DNA of 25,416 nucleotides from a virus, in the IMG/VR virus record IMGVR_UViG_3300032240_000522, positions 1 to 25,416 of that record. The stretch is one strand, 5' to 3'. The notes under the pieces are model-generated. The model was not told the origin of the DNA. It did not search any database and saw only the letters and a program-made list of their open reading frames with translations. Made by a program: the position numbers and the translations under genes. Below are positions 1 through 8,397 of the stretch, piece by piece; position 1 is the first letter of the stretch, and the number at the start of each line of letters is the position of its first letter.

Positions 1-1
1 C

Positions 2-400
2 GTTGCTTCAGCTCTTCAGATGGCTGGTGTTCTTGACTACACCCCTGCTCTTAACTCAAACAATCTTCAGGTAGACGACACTGGTAACACTTTCGCTGGT
101 GTTCTTAACGGTCGTCTAAAGGTATACATCGATCCATACGCAATCGGTGGTAACTATCTAACTGTTGGCTATAAGGGTTCTTCAGCGTTCGATGCTGGTC
201 TATTCTATTGCCCATACGTTCCTCTACAGATGGTTCGCGCTGTTGATCCTTCAAGCTTCCAGCCAAAGATCGGCTTTAAGACTCGTTACGGCATGGTAGC
301 AAACCCATTCGCTGAAGGTCTTACTAAGGGTGCTGGTCGTGCTGGCCAGATTAACTCTAACGTTTACTACCGTAAGGTAATCGTAAACAACCTAATGTAA
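2..400 (+). CDS. 23: Major capsid protein gp23, C-terminal part (5' end outside window)
   Basis: The reading frame is open from the window edge (VASALQ precedes the first ATG at 20), so this is the last ~132 residues of a longer protein, not a short gene. The text (ALQMAGVLDYTPAL, later FKTRYGMVANPF and a YYRKVIVNNLM end) matches the C-terminal part of T4-type gp23, which builds the hexamers of the head. Codon use is richer in GTT/GCT/CGT than the following gene, as expected for a very highly expressed protein. It is followed at once by a strong UUCG-loop terminator. The ATG at 20 is an internal methionine. Confidence 0.9.
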   Translation, partial: VASALQMAGVLDYTPALNSNNLQVDDTGNTFAGVLNGRLKVYIDPYAIGGNYLTVGYKGSSAFDAGLFYCPYVPLQMVRAVDPSSFQPKIGFKTRYGMVANPFAEGLTKGAGRAGQINSNVYYRKVIVNNLM

Positions 401-435
401 TATTAGGAAGAAGACGGTTTCAAGCCGCAAACTTT

Positions 436-464
436 AAGAGGGGTCTTCGGATCCCTCTTTTTTT
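436..464 (+). terminator. Rho-independent terminator after gp23
   Basis: A 10-bp stem (436-445 with 450-459, one G-U pair) is capped by a UUCG tetraloop closed by C-G and followed by a T run. This is a textbook intrinsic terminator and isolates capsid transcription from the next gene. Confidence 0.93.
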
Positions 465-465
465 A

Positions 466-473
466 TATAAATA
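466..473 (+). promoter_or_regulatory. T4-type late promoter TATAAATA
   Basis: An exact TATAAATA, the T4 late promoter element recognised by gp55, lies directly after the gp23 terminator and 18 bases before the chosen start of the next gene. There is no -35 hexamer, as expected. The predicted transcript start (~480) falls on the upstream ATG, which supports the start at 492. Confidence 0.85.
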
Positions 474-491
474 GTTGAAATGGAGAATGCT

Positions 492-1013
492 ATGACAGCT
501 ATAGATCAAACGCCATCAAATAAGAATTTTTTAAGTCCTCTTAATTTTAGATTTCAAATTAAGAAAACACCTTATACAAACTTTTTTATTCAAAAAGTTA
601 ATATACCAGCTATAAGTTTGCCAGACGCTATAACTCCAACACCATTTATTGATTTACCATTTCCAGGTGATCACTTAAAATATGGTGAATTGAATATAAC
701 ATTTAAAGTTGATGAAAATTTTACAAATTATATGGAAATAAACAATTGGATTGTTGGAATAGCTCAAGAAAGTAGCTTTGATGCTTATAACCTCATTTCA
801 AGCCAACCATCTTATACAGGTAATGGTGTATTTTCAGATATAAGTTTGTTTATTTTAGCTAGTACTAAAGTTCCAAATTACGAAATTTCTTTTATCGATG
901 CTTATCCTAAAGCTCTCAGTGATCTTGTTTTTAATACTACAGACACAGATGTAAATTACGTACAAGCTTCCGCAACATTTAAATATAGTAGATACGAAAT
1001 TAACAAAATATAG
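492..1013 (+). CDS. T4-like virion structural protein, probably gp19/tail-tube-related
   Basis: 173 residues beginning MTAIDQTPSNK. The body (NFLSPLNFRFQIKKTPYTNF, then SLPDAITPTPF, then LPFPGDHLKYG) resembles virion proteins of T4-like marine and freshwater phages that I associate with the gp19 tail-tube fold; that assignment is from memory of family patterns. Start choice: an in-frame ATG exists at 480, but it coincides with the predicted transcript start, whereas ATG 492 has GGAG at 482-485 at the right distance. The late promoter fits a structural role. It could instead be another baseplate or tail protein of the same fold. Confidence 0.6.
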   Translation: MTAIDQTPSNKNFLSPLNFRFQIKKTPYTNFFIQKVNIPAISLPDAITPTPFIDLPFPGDHLKYGELNITFKVDENFTNYMEINNWIVGIAQESSFDAYNLISSQPSYTGNGVFSDISLFILASTKVPNYEISFIDAYPKALSDLVFNTTDTDVNYVQASATFKYSRYEINKI

Positions 1014-1014
1014 C

Positions 1015-1042
1015 TTGACTTTTACCGTAGGTATAGTATACT
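1015..1042 (+). promoter_or_regulatory. Sigma70-type promoter for uvsY operon
   Basis: TTGACT at 1015-1020 and TATACT at 1037-1042 are separated by 16 bases, immediately after the stop of the virion gene and upstream of uvsY. The TTGACTTTT -35 wording recurs at several other promoters in this window. Confidence 0.75.
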
Positions 1043-1070
1043 AATAATTATTTGTTTGTGAGATTTTGCA

Positions 1071-1505
1071 ATGAAAATTGAAGATATACTAGATAATTGG
1101 AAAGAAGATTCCAAAATAGATAGAACAGAACTTGGAGATGAAGCTTTAAAAATACCTAAGCTTCATCACAAATATTATCAAATTTATGTTAGTGAACGTT
1201 TATCTTTAAGATCTTTAGAATTTGAAATGAAACAACTAAAGTTAGACAAATACGAGTTTTATACTCAAGGACCGAACGAAGAAACTCAAGCTAAAGGTTG
1301 GAAAATACCAGCAAAGGGTTTAATTCTTAAAGCTGATATACCAATGTATATGGATGCTGACCCAGAGATTATTAAGCTTTCTCTTAAAATTGGGTTACAA
1401 CAAGAAAAATTAGAACTTCTAGAATCTATAATTAAATCATTTGGTAATAGAGGATATAACATTAAAGCCGCTATTGATTGGCAAAAGTTTACTATGGGGG
1501 CATAA
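1071..1505 (+). CDS. uvsY: UvsY-like recombination mediator
   Basis: 144 residues starting MKIEDILDNWKEDSKID, similar to the start of T4 UvsY (137 residues). UvsY loads the UvsX recombinase onto gp32-covered single-stranded DNA during recombination-dependent replication. The protein is helical and basic throughout, with the family's central segment and a helical C-terminus (SIIKSFGNRGYNIKAAIDW). It overlaps uvsW as TAATG, the same pairing seen in T4 relatives. It is expressed from the sigma70-type promoter just upstream. Confidence 0.85.
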   Translation: MKIEDILDNWKEDSKIDRTELGDEALKIPKLHHKYYQIYVSERLSLRSLEFEMKQLKLDKYEFYTQGPNEETQAKGWKIPAKGLILKADIPMYMDADPEIIKLSLKIGLQQEKLELLESIIKSFGNRGYNIKAAIDWQKFTMGA

Positions 1506-2962
1506 TGGAAAAAATTTATATCCGTAAAATAAACGAAATATATAACAAAATAGAATGCGAACCTAGCACAGCTTATGAATTGAATGACTATTTTACTTTT
1601 GATGTTCCAGGTGCAAAATTTATGCCTGCTTACCGTAACAAATTTTGGGACGGTAAAGTCAGGCTTTTTCAATTATTGACAGGTTATATTTACGGTGGTT
1701 TAAATCGATATGTAGAAGAATTTGCCAATTCCCGTAATTATGAAATTGAATTTTCTGACGAATTTTCTTCCGACGAATTTTCAGTAAAAGAAGCCAAAGA
1801 ATTTATAGAAACTTTAAAAATACCAGAAAAATATCAAGTAAGAGATTATCAGTTAGAAGCATTTGTACATGCTGTTCGCGAGCGTAGAGCTCTTCTTTTA
1901 TCACCGACTGCGTCAGGTAAGTCATTTATAATCTATCTATTAACGAGGTACTATCATGCACGAACTCTTATTATTGTGCCAACTACTTCTCTGGTTAGTC
2001 AACTTGCCTCTGACTTTGCTGACTATGGGCTTGTATCTGATCGGTTCGTTCATAGAATCTTTGCTGGACAAGATAAACAAACGGATAAACCAATTACCAT
2101 CTCAACCTGGCAGTCTATATATAAAATGCCTAAAGAATTTTTCAAACAATTTGATGTGGTCATAGGTGATGAAGCTCACTTATTTAAAGCGAAGAGTCTT
2201 ACTAGCATCTTGTCTAATCTTGATAGTTGCAGATATCGCTTTGGATTCACAGGTACTCTTGACGGCACTCAAACTCATAAGCTTGTCCTTGAAGGTTTGT
2301 TTGGTCCTGTCAGAAAAGTTACTACAACTGCTGAGCTAATTGATCAGAAACATCTAGCAGATTTTAAAATTAAAATCATCGTATTATCTTATCCTGAAGA
2401 GGTAAGGAAAATGATAACACGTGCAGCAGATTATCAAGCTGAAATGGATTATATTGTAAAATTAGAAGCTCGTAATAAATTTATTCGTAACCTCGCGCTA
2501 TCGCTCGAGGGCAACACATTGTTGCTTTTCCAGTTTGTAGAAAAACATGGAAAAGAATTATTCTCTAAAATAAAAGAAGAAGCTACTGGTCGTAATGTAT
2601 ATTATGTTTCTGGTAGTGTGGAAGGAGAAGAACGTGAAGAAATTCGTAAAATTGTGGAAACAGAACAAAATGCTATTATCGTTGCTAGTTATGGAACTTT
2701 CTCCACAGGTGTTAATATTCGTAATTTGCACAATGTTATATTTTCTAGTCCTTCCAAATCTAAAATTAGAAATCTACAGTCAATTGGTCGTGGACTACGT
2801 AAGTCCGACACTAAAGATAGTGCAACGTTATATGACATTGCCGATGATATGAGTTGGAAAACAAAGAAGAACTTTACTTTGCTCCACTTTATGGAAAGAG
2901 TAAATATATATAATGAAGAGAAATTCGAGTACAAGATCTTTAAGGTTAATCTTAAGGTCTAA
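1505..2962 (+). CDS. uvsW: UvsW-like DNA/RNA helicase
   Basis: 485 residues, close to T4 UvsW in size. An SF2 helicase that unwinds branched DNA and R-loops and helps switch origin-dependent to recombination-dependent replication. Visible motifs: the N-terminal UvsW domain (FWDGKVRLF, ~47-55), Walker A SPTASGKS (133-140), DEAH box GDEAH (221-225), motif III FTGTLDG (~248-254), and motif VI QSIGRGLRK (~425-433). Start: ATG 1505 overlaps the uvsY stop (TAATG) and follows a GGGGG ribosome site at 1496-1500; an upstream TTG extension at 1478 is not needed. Confidence 0.95.
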   Translation: MEKIYIRKINEIYNKIECEPSTAYELNDYFTFDVPGAKFMPAYRNKFWDGKVRLFQLLTGYIYGGLNRYVEEFANSRNYEIEFSDEFSSDEFSVKEAKEFIETLKIPEKYQVRDYQLEAFVHAVRERRALLLSPTASGKSFIIYLLTRYYHARTLIIVPTTSLVSQLASDFADYGLVSDRFVHRIFAGQDKQTDKPITISTWQSIYKMPKEFFKQFDVVIGDEAHLFKAKSLTSILSNLDSCRYRFGFTGTLDGTQTHKLVLEGLFGPVRKVTTTAELIDQKHLADFKIKIIVLSYPEEVRKMITRAADYQAEMDYIVKLEARNKFIRNLALSLEGNTLLLFQFVEKHGKELFSKIKEEATGRNVYYVSGSVEGEEREEIRKIVETEQNAIIVASYGTFSTGVNIRNLHNVIFSSPSKSKIRNLQSIGRGLRKSDTKDSATLYDIADDMSWKTKKNFTLLHFMERVNIYNEEKFEYKIFKVNLKV

Positions 2963-2975
2963 TATATTTCATGGG

Positions 2976-2993
2976 CACATATGTGATTATACT
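2976..2993 (+). promoter_or_regulatory. Possible weak promoter with palindrome before gp55
   Basis: A perfect 10-base palindrome CACATATGTG (2976-2985) lies two bases upstream of TATACT (2988-2993) in the 60-base gap between uvsW and gp55. No good -35 hexamer is present, so use would need an activator or a different sigma factor. The arrangement resembles an operator against a -10 element. Low certainty. Confidence 0.3.
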
Positions 2994-3022
2994 GTGTTTT
3001 TCAGAAAAGTCAAGGGGTAAAA

Positions 3023-3571
3023 ATGGCGAAGGCAAGAAATTATATTAATAATAAAACTCTTTATGCAGCAATGATTCAATATAAAAATTCATTGAGAGAA
3101 GCTGAAAAAGAAAACAAAATTAGTCCTCAAGTACCAAATTATATCGGTCAATCTATTCTTTTGATATGTAATAATTTGGCAAAGAAGCCTAACTTTTCAG
3201 GATATACATATAAACAGGATATGATTTCTGATGGTATTATTGATTGCGTCGCCGCTGTGGATAATTTTAATCCAGATAGAACAAACAATCCTTTCGCGTA
3301 TTTTACACAGATTGCTTGGAATGCATTTATTAGAAGAATTCATAAGGAAAAGAAACAAACATATATTAAGCATAAGAATTTCGAGAACAGTTTTCTTATG
3401 AATTCAATGTGGCAAGATGGGGATAATATTCATCTTAAATCTAATGAATATTCGAATGATGTTGTACGATCTTACGAAGACCGCTTGACTAAAGTGAAAA
3501 AGAATAGTAAACTAAGTGGAGTTGAAGTATTTTCAGTTATAGAAGACGAGGTAATTACAGATGAAGAATGA
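3023..3571 (+). CDS. 55: Late-transcription sigma factor gp55
   Basis: 182 residues, near T4 gp55 (185). It directs host RNA polymerase to TATAAATA late promoters, working with the sliding clamp. Diagnostic stretches match the T4 pattern: YINNKTLYAAMI at the start, NFSGYTYKQDMISDGI (~70-85), NNPFAYFTQIAWNAFIRRI and HKEKKQ. The acidic C-terminus (VEVFSVIEDE) is in the place of the T4 clamp-binding tail. AGGGG at 3013-3017 serves ATG 3023. One cognate promoter is visible at 466-473. It overlaps the next small gene by 11 bases. Confidence 0.9.
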   Translation: MAKARNYINNKTLYAAMIQYKNSLREAEKENKISPQVPNYIGQSILLICNNLAKKPNFSGYTYKQDMISDGIIDCVAAVDNFNPDRTNNPFAYFTQIAWNAFIRRIHKEKKQTYIKHKNFENSFLMNSMWQDGDNIHLKSNEYSNDVVRSYEDRLTKVKKNSKLSGVEVFSVIEDEVITDEE

Positions 3572-3755
3572 ACATTTAATCCCAGTCAATATTATTGATT
3601 TGGCAGAAAAAATTAAAGATGTTTCAATTAGAGAAAACGAACGTAATAATTATGTTCTTCGTTTGGAAACAACAGCTTCATTTATCAACGAAGCACTTAT
3701 GAAACATAGATCCCAAAAGCCTGTTGTAAAACCAAATACGAGAATGTACCGTTGA
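3561..3755 (+). CDS. Small helical protein of unknown function between gp55 and gp47
   Basis: 64 residues, mostly helical and charged (ENERNNYVLRLETTASFINEALMKHRSQK), with no membrane segment and no motif I recognise. GAGGT at 3548-3552 serves the ATG at 3561. It is translationally coupled on both sides: it overlaps gp55 by 11 bases, and its stop TGA lies inside the TTGA that starts gp47. Conserved small ORFs of this kind are common next to gp55 in T4 relatives; no role can be assigned. Confidence 0.75.
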   Translation: MKNEHLIPVNIIDLAEKIKDVSIRENERNNYVLRLETTASFINEALMKHRSQKPVVKPNTRMYR

Positions 3756-4816
3756 AGATTGCTCTGATTACAGATACACATTGGGGAGTTCGTAATGATC
3801 ACATCGCCTTCATGGATAATTCAAAGAAATTCTTTGATGAGATCTTTTTTCCATATATTAACAAAAACAGTATTCGTACTGTTATCCATCTTGGTGATCT
3901 TGTGGATCGTCGCAAGTATATCAATATACATACTGCTCGGCGTTTAAGACAAGATTTTCTTGACAGGCTCTCCGACTGGGAGCTTGATGTACACTTCATT
4001 GCTGGTAATCATGATACTTACTTTAAGAACACTAACACGGTTAATGCGCTCCGCGAACTCGTCATAGACAAATATGATTTCAAAGTTCATGATATGCTTC
4101 CTATGGAATGGACTTTTGATGGAACAAATGTGTTAATGTTACCTTGGATTTGTGATGAGAACAGAGAGGCAAGTTTACATGCAATCAGAAACACTTCCGC
4201 CCAAATCGTCATGGGACACTTGGAGCTCCAAGGCTTCGAAATGTTTCGTGGGTCTATTGTCTCACATGGTGATGATCCCAGTTTATTTGATCGTTTCGAT
4301 ACTGTTATGTCTGGCCATTATCACCATCGCAGTTCTCGTGGTAATATTCATTATCTTGGTAGCCATGCTGAGTTCACTTGGTCTGATTACTCCGACCCAA
4401 GAGGGTTTCACATATTCGATACGGAGACGAGGGCGTTAACCTTTGTGGAAAATCCATATAGGATGTTTAGAAAAATTTGGTACAATGATAGAGATGCTAT
4501 GTTCTTAAATTCTGATATAGACTATACACAATATAAAAATTCTATGTTGAAAGTTATCGTTACTGATAAAACAAATCCAGCTTGGTTTGATAAATTTATC
4601 GAGAATCTTGAAACTGAAACTCCTTTAGATATTCAAATTGTAGAAGACCATCTTAATCTAGCTCTTGAAGATGATTCTGATATTGTTAATGAGGCGGAAT
4701 CAACACTAGACATTTTTAAAAAATACATAGAAAATGTTGATCATAAAAATATAAGTAAAGAAAAATTAGAAAACAAAATCGTAGAATTATACAACGAGGC
4801 TTTGACAATCGAATGA
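3752..4816 (+). CDS. 47: gp47-like recombination endonuclease subunit (Mre11/SbcD type)
   Basis: 354 residues (T4 gp47 is 339). The nuclease subunit of the gp46/gp47 complex resects double-strand ends for recombination. Calcineurin-like phosphoesterase motifs are in order: DTHWG (D8, H10), GDLVDRR (48-54), GNHD (85-88), a GH in MGHLELQ, and GHYHH. The start is a TTG at 3752 overlapping the preceding stop; the N-terminus MKIALITDTHWG begins exactly where the family begins and no in-frame ATG lies upstream, so the TTG start is well supported. It joins the next gene by ATGA. Confidence 0.93.
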   Translation: MKIALITDTHWGVRNDHIAFMDNSKKFFDEIFFPYINKNSIRTVIHLGDLVDRRKYINIHTARRLRQDFLDRLSDWELDVHFIAGNHDTYFKNTNTVNALRELVIDKYDFKVHDMLPMEWTFDGTNVLMLPWICDENREASLHAIRNTSAQIVMGHLELQGFEMFRGSIVSHGDDPSLFDRFDTVMSGHYHHRSSRGNIHYLGSHAEFTWSDYSDPRGFHIFDTETRALTFVENPYRMFRKIWYNDRDAMFLNSDIDYTQYKNSMLKVIVTDKTNPAWFDKFIENLETETPLDIQIVEDHLNLALEDDSDIVNEAESTLDIFKKYIENVDHKNISKEKLENKIVELYNEALTIE

Positions 4817-5277
4817 AAAGAGTTTCTTTAAAAGCAGATCAATACAGAACAGATGAAAGAATAATTCTGTTTAAAGATATGGAAACTGGAATGATACAAT
4901 CTGGTAAACATGTTTATATTGATGGACCATGTAAAAGCGTTTATGAAGTCGACGAAAAAATTGGTGAATGGAGAATTGTTTGGTTAGAAACAGATTCTCC
5001 TGTTCGTGCTATTAGAGATGATGAAGAATATATCCCTGGAAAAATTAAAATACGTGTTGACACTAAAGCAATAAGAGATAATTGCAAATATAATAAATCT
5101 AAAGAACATGAAAAATTTCATAAAATATTGCATGTAAATAATAATGGTGATATGCAAAGCGTTATGATTGTAGAAATAAATGGTCCTTCACGTGTGATAT
5201 ATGATCCAAATAATAAAGAACATACTGTTTGGATCGAAACAAATTCTGAAATAAAAACAGTGGATGTGATAACTTGA
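4813..5277 (+). CDS. Unknown protein with two internal repeats, between gp47 and gp46
   Basis: 154 residues, probably all beta. Two repeats of ~40 residues are visible: GMIQSGKHVYIDGPCKSVYE ... IVWLETDSPVRAI (~26-68) and GDMQSVMIVEINGPSRVIYD ... TVWIETNSEIKTV (~113-151). Both share MQS/IQS, a (D/N)GP(C/S) turn, VWxET(D/N)S and a closing hydrophobic strand. No catalytic motif is seen. It is coupled to gp47 (ATGA) and to gp46 (its TGA lies in the TTGA start), so equal synthesis with the nuclease complex is likely. A role as an accessory subunit is inference only. Confidence 0.75.
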   Translation: MKRVSLKADQYRTDERIILFKDMETGMIQSGKHVYIDGPCKSVYEVDEKIGEWRIVWLETDSPVRAIRDDEEYIPGKIKIRVDTKAIRDNCKYNKSKEHEKFHKILHVNNNGDMQSVMIVEINGPSRVIYDPNNKEHTVWIETNSEIKTVDVIT

Positions 5278-6980
5278 TTATATTTCGTAAACTTAGATGG
5301 AAAAACCTTTTATCTACGGGTAATATTTTTACAGAAATAGATTTGAATACACATAATACAACTCTTATTGTTGGTGAAAATGGGGCGGGTAAATCAACAA
5401 TTTTAGACGCCTTGTCTTATGTGTTGTTTGGGAAATCTTTCCGTAAAATTAACAAACCTCAATTACTTAATTCTATTACTATGAAAAATTTAGTAGTAGA
5501 AGTAGAATTTAATATCGGTAGTAAAGAATATAAAATCGTTCGCGGTATTCGTCCTAATATTTTTGAAGTGTATCAAAATGGATCTCTTCTCAACCAATCG
5601 GCTGAGATGAAAGACTATCAAGAAATTCTTGAGAAACAAATTTTAAAAGTAAACCATAAATCTTTCTGCCAAGTTGTTGTTCTTGGTTCAGCAACATTTC
5701 AACCTTTTATGCAGCTTAGTGGTTCTGCTCGGAGAGAAATCATTGAAGACCTTTTGGATCTTCAAATTTTTACGACTATGAATTCTTTGCTAAAAGATAA
5801 AGTTCTCATAAACACAGATCAAGTAAATTCTTCAGTTGCAGAAAAAAAATTGATTGAGAGTAAAATAGCTCTTGCTAAAGAGCATCTTATTGAAATTCAA
5901 AATAACAACGAACAATTAATCAAAGATAAAAAAGATCGTATTGAAGAAACTAATAAACAAATAAACATACTTAATGATAGATATTGGGAACACGAAAATA
6001 AACGTAAAGATCTAGTAGAATCAATTGGTGATCAAGAATCGCTTACTAAAAAAGTAAATAAACTATCTTCTTTAAAACACCAAATTGAAGCAAAGCGTGC
6101 TATAATCGAAAAAGATATTAAATTTTTCGAGAAACACGAGAACTGTCCGACTTGTACTCAATCAATTAGTGCTGAATTTAGAGAAATAACAGTCCATTCA
6201 AAACACAATGAGATTGAAACTATTGATAGTGGTTTAGATCAATTGATTAAACAGTATGAAGAAACAAATGCTCGTCTTAATGAGATTATGGATATTCAAG
6301 CTGAAATTAATAATCAGCGTATGGAAATTAATAGCGTTAAAACTAAAACTACTTCTTTGATTGAGTATCGCGATGAGTTGGAAAAAGATATAGGATCTTT
6401 AAAGAAAAAAGAAAAAACAGAAGATGATAGTAAAATCGGTGAATATGAAAAAAATTTGAAAAATATAGAAAAACAATATAATGATCATATTGAAGAAAGA
6501 TCTATTTTAAACGCTGCAGGTTTTCTTTTAAAAGATGGTGGTATTAAATCAAAGATTGTTAAACAGTATATACCTGTTATCAATCGTTTGATCAACAAAT
6601 ATCTTTCTTCTATGGAATTTATGTGTCAGTTTGAGTTAGACGAAAACTTCAACGAAACTATTAAGTCTCGTTATAGAGACGAATTTAGCTATGCTTCTTT
6701 CTCAGAAGGCGAGAAAATGAGAATTAATCTCGCGATCTTGTTCACATGGAGAGCAGTAGCAAAGCTTCGTAATTCTATTAACACAAATCTTTTGATCATG
6801 GACGAGGTGTTTGATAGCTCTTTGGATGCTAACGGGACAGAAGAATTCCTCAAGATAATAAAAAGCTTGACTTTTGAGACGAATACGTTTATAATAAGTC
6901 ATAAGGGTGATCAGCTCTTTGATAAATTCGAGAAAGTTCTCAAGTTCGAAAAACACAAAAACTTTTCAAGGATAGCATGA
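5274..6980 (+). CDS. 46: gp46-like recombination endonuclease subunit (Rad50/SbcC type)
   Basis: 568 residues (T4 gp46 is 560). SMC-like ATPase partner of gp47. Walker A GENGAGKS (34-41); QVVVLGSATFQPFM (~133-146) as in T4; long coiled coil ~175-420 broken by the zinc hook CPTC (291-294); signature FSEGEK (~475-482); Walker B LLIMDEVFDSS (~510); and a terminal FIISHKGD. The start is TTG at 5274 overlapping the previous stop, with no in-frame ATG upstream and the family N-terminus beginning there. The ribosome site is weak (GGAT), so coupling to the preceding gene probably drives translation. Confidence 0.95.
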   Translation: MIIFRKLRWKNLLSTGNIFTEIDLNTHNTTLIVGENGAGKSTILDALSYVLFGKSFRKINKPQLLNSITMKNLVVEVEFNIGSKEYKIVRGIRPNIFEVYQNGSLLNQSAEMKDYQEILEKQILKVNHKSFCQVVVLGSATFQPFMQLSGSARREIIEDLLDLQIFTTMNSLLKDKVLINTDQVNSSVAEKKLIESKIALAKEHLIEIQNNNEQLIKDKKDRIEETNKQINILNDRYWEHENKRKDLVESIGDQESLTKKVNKLSSLKHQIEAKRAIIEKDIKFFEKHENCPTCTQSISAEFREITVHSKHNEIETIDSGLDQLIKQYEETNARLNEIMDIQAEINNQRMEINSVKTKTTSLIEYRDELEKDIGSLKKKEKTEDDSKIGEYEKNLKNIEKQYNDHIEERSILNAAGFLLKDGGIKSKIVKQYIPVINRLINKYLSSMEFMCQFELDENFNETIKSRYRDEFSYASFSEGEKMRINLAILFTWRAVAKLRNSINTNLLIMDEVFDSSLDANGTEEFLKIIKSLTFETNTFIISHKGDQLFDKFEKVLKFEKHKNFSRIA

Positions 6981-7534
6981 TGTTTGAAACTCTTGTTATA
7001 GATAATTTTTTAGATGAAAATCAACAGATTATTGTAAGAGATAATTTGCTTTCTCGCGCGAAGTGGAATCTTGTTAATGATATGAGTATGAAGGATGATG
7101 CATATCCTTCATATGGATTTGTTCATTTGTTTAATCATCCAGAGCAAGGCATACTTTCTGAATTTTATGAAGCTGTCGTTGATCTTTTTATTCCCAAAAT
7201 AAATTTGGCAGCTAATATAGAAGTTAAAGATGTGTATTATACAAGATCTTTTCTACAAGTTCCTTTAGAAAAGAAATTTTATAAAGACCGTAATAATATT
7301 CATGTTGATGTTCCAGTAAAACATATTGCAGCTGTTTATTATGTTACTGATTCTGATGGTGACACCATAATTTATGAGAATAGAATTGGTGAGGATGTTA
7401 AAGAATTAATTAGACATAAAACAGTAACACCTAAATCAGGAAGATTAGTTATGTTTGATGGTTCTCGTTTCCATTGTAGTAGCCAACCAAAAAAAAGTTT
7501 ACGTTGTATAATTAATTTTGATTTGGTGGTTTAA
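6977..7534 (+). CDS. 2-oxoglutarate/Fe(II) oxygenase (prolyl-hydroxylase-like)
   Basis: 185 residues. The iron triad is visible as H109-x-D111 (NIHVDVP) and H166 (SRFHCSSQ), with R176 as the likely 2-oxoglutarate contact (SLRCIINF); PKSGRLVMFDGSRFH is the standard strand before the distal His. The substrate is unknown. Such enzymes are frequent in T4-like environmental phages. It is coupled to gp46 by ATGA; ATG 6980 is an alternative start with better spacing from AGGA at 6969-6972. It is unrelated in sequence to the TET/JBP-like oxygenase further along. Confidence 0.85.
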   Translation: MMFETLVIDNFLDENQQIIVRDNLLSRAKWNLVNDMSMKDDAYPSYGFVHLFNHPEQGILSEFYEAVVDLFIPKINLAANIEVKDVYYTRSFLQVPLEKKFYKDRNNIHVDVPVKHIAAVYYVTDSDGDTIIYENRIGEDVKELIRHKTVTPKSGRLVMFDGSRFHCSSQPKKSLRCIINFDLVV

Positions 7535-7692
7535 TGCAGCGTTTGTGGCGGCTATGGGCTAAAGCTTTGGGTAGAAAAGAAGGTATTACAGATAGAGAGT
7601 CTGATAAAGTAGCTATTATCCGCAGTATTATTGTGATATCATATATCATTACTAACATGTTTATCATAGCAGGAGTTATACGACATTGGTAG
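7534..7692 (+). CDS. 52-residue single-pass membrane protein
   Basis: Small ORF starting at the TAATG overlap with the oxygenase stop. It begins MQRLWRLWAKALGRKEGITD and has one hydrophobic segment at ~28-49 (IIRSIIVISYIITNMFIIAG) before a short RHW tail. The basic amphipathic N-terminus plus one transmembrane helix looks like a small inner-membrane protein; I recall similar WRLWAKALG proteins in T4-like cyanophages. Its stop overlaps the next gene by 7 bases, which supports it being real. Function unknown. Confidence 0.75.
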   Translation: MQRLWRLWAKALGRKEGITDRESDKVAIIRSIIVISYIITNMFIIAGVIRHW

Positions 7693-7880
7693 CAAATAAT
7701 CAAACATGGGCTGTTCAGATAGAGCAAGATCCTGAAACTGGAGAACTTCTTATGCCTTTTCCTCCTGATTTACTTTCGCAAATGGGTTGGGCTGAAGGAA
7801 CAGACCTATCTTGGATAGATAATGAAAATGGTACTTTTACTTTAAAGGAAAAGAAAAATGGAACTGGTGAAACCGAATGA
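7686..7880 (+). CDS. AbrB/MazE-like small protein
   Basis: 64 residues with the pattern WAVQIEQDPETGELLMPFPP, then LLSQMGWAEGTDLSWID and FTLKEK: the layout of swapped-hairpin AbrB/MazE DNA-binding domains (strand, P-x-LL-x-x-GW-x-x-G-x-x-L, strand). The start is a TTG at 7686 overlapping the previous gene, with AGGAG at 7671-7675; the next in-frame ATG would remove half of the domain. It overlaps peptide deformylase by 23 bases. It may be a small transcription regulator. No toxin partner is apparent next to it. Confidence 0.65.
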   Translation: MVANNQTWAVQIEQDPETGELLMPFPPDLLSQMGWAEGTDLSWIDNENGTFTLKEKKNGTGETE

Positions 7881-8397
7881 CCCTATTCTTAGCAGCGTAT
7901 GCGAAAGTTTTAACTTCTCAAATCCTCCTTTTGATCCCATTGAGTTTGCGCAGGACTTGGTTAAGTTCATGTATGACAGGAATGGTATCGGCATTGCTGC
8001 CAATCAAGTGGGAGTACCTTATCGCATATTTGCTATGCGTGGCTCCCCTGAGAATTTTGTTTGTTTCAACCCGAAAATAGTACAACCTTCAGAAGCAGTT
8101 GTTTCTTTGGAAGAAGGGTGCTTGACTTTTCCAGGTTTAACGGTTAAGATAAAAAGACCTCAGCATATTCGTGTTCGTTTCACGAAACCAAACAATGAAA
8201 CTATTACGAGACAGTTTACAGGAATGACTGCTCGTATTTTTCAACACGAACTAGACCATCTAGATGGAATTGTTTTTTATAATCGAGCGAACAGATTCCA
8301 TCGCGATAAAGCACTTGAAAAGTGGCGACGTGGAGACGTTTCCACCCTAAACTATAACACGGATCTTAGCTCATATGAATATCTTTTACATCGATAA
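7858..8397 (+). CDS. def: Peptide deformylase
   Basis: 179 residues. Removes the formyl group from the N-terminal methionine of new proteins. All three family motifs are present: GIGIAANQ (43-50), EGCLT (86-90) whose Cys binds the metal, and HELDH (130-134) with two metal-binding His and the catalytic Glu. EGCLT in place of EGCLS is seen in other phage and organellar enzymes. It overlaps its neighbours on both sides. The same genome carries an initiator tRNA (23281-23355), so both ends of the formyl-methionine route are represented. Confidence 0.95.
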   Translation: MELVKPNDPILSSVCESFNFSNPPFDPIEFAQDLVKFMYDRNGIGIAANQVGVPYRIFAMRGSPENFVCFNPKIVQPSEAVVSLEEGCLTFPGLTVKIKRPQHIRVRFTKPNNETITRQFTGMTARIFQHELDHLDGIVFYNRANRFHRDKALEKWRRGDVSTLNYNTDLSSYEYLLHR

